Below are positions 62,301 to 64,000 of a stretch of DNA of 64,000 bases, in pieces; the stretch's first letter is position 1; each line of letters begins with the position of its first letter. Location of the stretch: the NCBI RefSeq assembly GCF_020564625.1, contig NZ_JAJBZT010000008.1, positions 62,001-126,000 of the forward strand, in the 5' to 3' direction. The position numbers and the translations under genes are program-made. This stretch comes from Leeia speluncae (GTDB taxonomy: Bacteria; Pseudomonadota; Gammaproteobacteria; Burkholderiales; Leeiaceae). Below the pieces are notes generated by a model that made no database searches, had not been told where the DNA came from, and worked only from the letters and a program-made list of their open reading frames with translations.

Positions 62301-63288
62301 TAAATTCGTTTTTGTATGCAATGCCGTTTGCCAACATCGATTCAAAGAAGGTGACGCAATCTCTACCATTTTGCTTGCTGTGATAAAGCGCTTTGTCAGC
62401 ATAATCCAATTGTGTGGCAGAGAAGGTATTTGGGTCTAATTCGACTGCACCAATACTCACCGTTACTTGACCAACTTGTGGGAAGGCTTTTTGAGCGACT
62501 TCATTTTTGAATCGGTTTAAAGCCAATTCACAACTCGCCAGATCTGGGCAGCGCAGAATAACAATAAACTCTTCTCCACCAAAGCGGAAGATCATATCTT
62601 CAGTACGAAACTTATTCTTTAATACCTGAGCAAATAGCACCAGCACTTCATCGCCATATAAATGCCCAAATCGATCATTGACTGATTTAAAGTGATCAAT
62701 ATCCGCTATTGCTAGCCAAATACGTTTATTAGCTGGGCGGCGCTGATCATTTTGCAAACGTTCAGGTTCTAATATGGTTAGCCTTTGCAGTTTACTCATA
62801 TATTCATCAAAAGTTTTTCGATTGTTTAACCCGGTGAGTTCATCTGTTTGAGCGTGCTGCAACAAAGAGCAAAAATTTTTATAGATGCCTAATACGCCGG
62901 ATAAAAAGTGATGGTCGGGTGCGGTGAGCGGCTTTAGTGTCTTGATCACCAAATAGCCTCTTTCATAAGCAGATTCGACTAACTTAAATACGGTGATGGA
63001 TTTTCCATCGTGGATATGACTAATCGTATGAAGGTTACCAAGCTCTAATGACTGGATAGCTTGTCCTGTAGGGGATTCATTTTGCAGTTCATCTTGTTCA
63101 AGCACTGCGCCATTTTCAGCAATTCTTAAGCGATACACCGCATTACTTTTTTTATCTAGCTTATCGATAGATAAGCAGAAAGGCGCAATCAGTTCTTGAA
63201 GGGTATTCAAGAGGCTGATTTCAAGCAGCTCGAGATCGCGGATTCCCGTGATGCCGATCAAGTGATCGAGGATTTGCGGTGCTTTCAT
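62275..63288 (-). CDS. Diguanylate cyclase (GGDEF) with inhibitory site
   Basis: The 337-residue protein has an N-terminal sensor of GAF-like appearance (about 1-155) without membrane spans. A GGDEF domain follows (about 160-325). The active site is FGGEEF, and an RxxD inhibitory site (RTED) sits at the correct distance before it, so the enzyme should make c-di-GMP from two GTP and be product-inhibited. The metal-binding IADIDHFKSVNDRFGH segment is complete. It is an orphan gene, converging on uvrB. Confidence 0.92.
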   Translation of the reverse strand: MKAPQILDHLIGITGIRDLELLEISLLNTLQELIAPFCLSIDKLDKKSNAVYRLRIAENGAVLEQDELQNESPTGQAIQSLELGNLHTISHIHDGKSITVFKLVESAYERGYLVIKTLKPLTAPDHHFLSGVLGIYKNFCSLLQHAQTDELTGLNNRKTFDEYMSKLQRLTILEPERLQNDQRRPANKRIWLAIADIDHFKSVNDRFGHLYGDEVLVLFAQVLKNKFRTEDMIFRFGGEEFIVILRCPDLASCELALNRFKNEVAQKAFPQVGQVTVSIGAVELDPNTFSATQLDYADKALYHSKQNGRDCVTFFESMLANGIAYKNEFKEGEISLF

Positions 63289-63389
63289 GCTAGTAAATGA
63301 GAATCTCTATTCAAAGGATTGTCTCATTTAGCATAGCAGTTATTGAGAGAAATGAAATAAGAAATTTCTAATTTTGATTAAAAATTCAG

Positions 63390-63419
63390 TAAGAGGAATT
63401 ATTTTTCTAATTCCTCTTA
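63390..63419. terminator. Hairpin downstream of the SemiSWEET gene
   Basis: A perfect 12-bp stem TAAGAGGAATTA / TAATTCCTCTTA (63390-63401, 63408-63419) with loop TTTTTC lies between two minus-strand genes. It probably terminates the SemiSWEET transcript, although the tail is only moderately T-rich. Confidence 0.65.
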
Positions 63420-63435
63420 TCATTTTATTGTTACA

Positions 63436-63705
63436 TCATGCCTTTAGGCGCTTGGCATGAATGACACTACGAATTTTTAATGCAAGGATAGAGGCCGCCA
63501 ATATCACTGTAATGGTATTCGCAATTAGGATAGGTAAAGCATTCATTAACGCACCATATATAACCCAGCAGATCAAACCACTCACCAAGATGATGTACAT
63601 CACCAGAGAAATGCCTGCTAATTCTCGCGTTCGGTAGGTGTGAATCACCTGCGGAATCCAACAAATAGTGGTTAAGAAAGCCGCAACGTACCCAAAGTAG
63701 TCCAT
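63436..63705 (-). CDS. SemiSWEET / PQ-loop sugar transporter
   Basis: The 89-residue protein has three hydrophobic helices and the PQ-loop motif ICWIPQVIHTYRTRELAGIS in the first repeat. Bacterial SemiSWEETs dimerise to carry sugars such as sucrose or glucose down a gradient. Length and motif fit the family well; the substrate is unknown. It is transcribed alone, away from the right-edge gene. Confidence 0.88.
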   Translation of the reverse strand: MDYFGYVAAFLTTICWIPQVIHTYRTRELAGISLVMYIILVSGLICWVIYGALMNALPILIANTITVILAASILALKIRSVIHAKRLKA

Positions 63706-63946
63706 GGTGATTCTTCTATAAAAAAGGTGGTTAAAAAGAGTGATTAACGAGTTGATCGTATCACTAATAAGAATGGTTTTTAGTTAAGAAATTGATGGCT
63801 TTGGATACAATCTTCAATACTTTTATGCGGAATTTTGACGAGGCAATTTTGTGGCAATAGATAGGCGATGAAACCGCATTTCCGTCATCAGTCAGTCATC
63901 GCTTCGTGATAGAATCTGCGCCAATCCAAGGCGGAATGGTGGTCAC

Positions 63947-64000
63947 ATGTCATTAGAAAAAATTTCAGCAATTCTTGATAAGCAACGGCTAATCGAAAAT
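63947..64000 (+). CDS. Start of a gene cut by the right edge
   Basis: An ATG at 63947 opens a frame that stays open to the edge (18 codons, MSLEKISAILDKQRLIEN). The KISAILDKQRLIEN beginning resembles the N-terminal helix of MgtE-type magnesium transporters, but 18 residues are too few to name it. There is only a weak Shine-Dalgarno. Confidence 0.4.
   Translation, partial: MSLEKISAILDKQRLIEN

Noticed and set aside
1..64000. tRNA, rRNA, CRISPR array or riboswitch
   Set aside because: No cloverleaf-like conserved arms, spaced direct repeats or recognisable aptamer cores were found on reading; small structured RNAs could still be missed without a covariance search.

Overview
The window looks like chromosome of a Gram-negative, flagellated, c-di-GMP-using betaproteobacterium. 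Neisseriales is my best guess from the protein set and the moderate base composition, but this is a judgement without a database search. Genes are densely packed and mostly in short operons. I saw no rRNA, tRNA, CRISPR array, insertion sequence or prophage.

Region 1 (1-13.8 kb) is mixed metabolism and DNA repair. It holds the 3' part of a thiamine-diphosphate enzyme followed by a succinate-semialdehyde-type dehydrogenase, a convergent FadR-type regulator, an orphan branched-chain-amino-acid-type binding protein, a type II NADH dehydrogenase, a family-3 solute-binding protein, an SRAP protein, a LysR regulator, a PLP amino-acid decarboxylase with a second orphan binding protein, and a umuDC operon. 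The UmuD-like protein has lost both residues of the Ser/Lys cleavage dyad. Its promoter carries a perfect 18-bp palindrome of the GAAC-N4-GTTC type.

Region 2 (14.2-24.6 kb) is a leucine/isovalerate (liu) catabolic operon: isovaleryl-CoA dehydrogenase, both methylcrotonyl-CoA carboxylase subunits, methylglutaconyl-CoA hydratase and HMG-CoA lyase. It is headed by a fused 2-oxoacid:ferredoxin oxidoreductase that could supply isovaleryl-CoA.

Region 3 (24.6-27.8 kb) is a very AT-rich island of unrecognised genes. It includes two tandem paralogous membrane-anchored proteins and has an 11-bp inverted repeat at its left side.

Region 4 (27.8-34.2 kb) has a YahK-like alcohol dehydrogenase divergent from an AraC regulator, a small secreted LprI-like protein and a five-PAS GGDEF-EAL protein.

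Region 5 (34.7-55.8 kb) is the most interesting part. It is about 21 kb of catabolic genes around a LacI-type repressor gene, with seven near-identical 14-bp operators (consensus TGTAAnCGnTTACA) in front of five transcription units. The units encode cupins (two paralogs), an alpha/beta hydrolase, an aspartate dehydrogenase, an SDR, a NIPSNAP protein, two proline-racemase-superfamily proteins with the first catalytic Cys replaced by Ser, an aldehyde dehydrogenase, a chemoreceptor co-transcribed with an MFS transporter and LrgAB, an NCS1 permease, a GMC oxidoreductase and an Old-Yellow-Enzyme homologue. Aspartate ammonia-lyase and a divergent LysR regulator close the locus. I read it as a regulon for sensing, importing and degrading one unidentified, probably nitrogen-containing, compound.

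Region 6 (55.8-64 kb) is housekeeping and signalling: an unknown secreted protein, YajQ, an NtrC/FlrC-type sigma-54 activator, a secreted RNase T2, a UPF0303/HbpS-like protein, UvrB, a diguanylate cyclase with an inhibitory site, a SemiSWEET protein and the first codons of another gene at the right edge.
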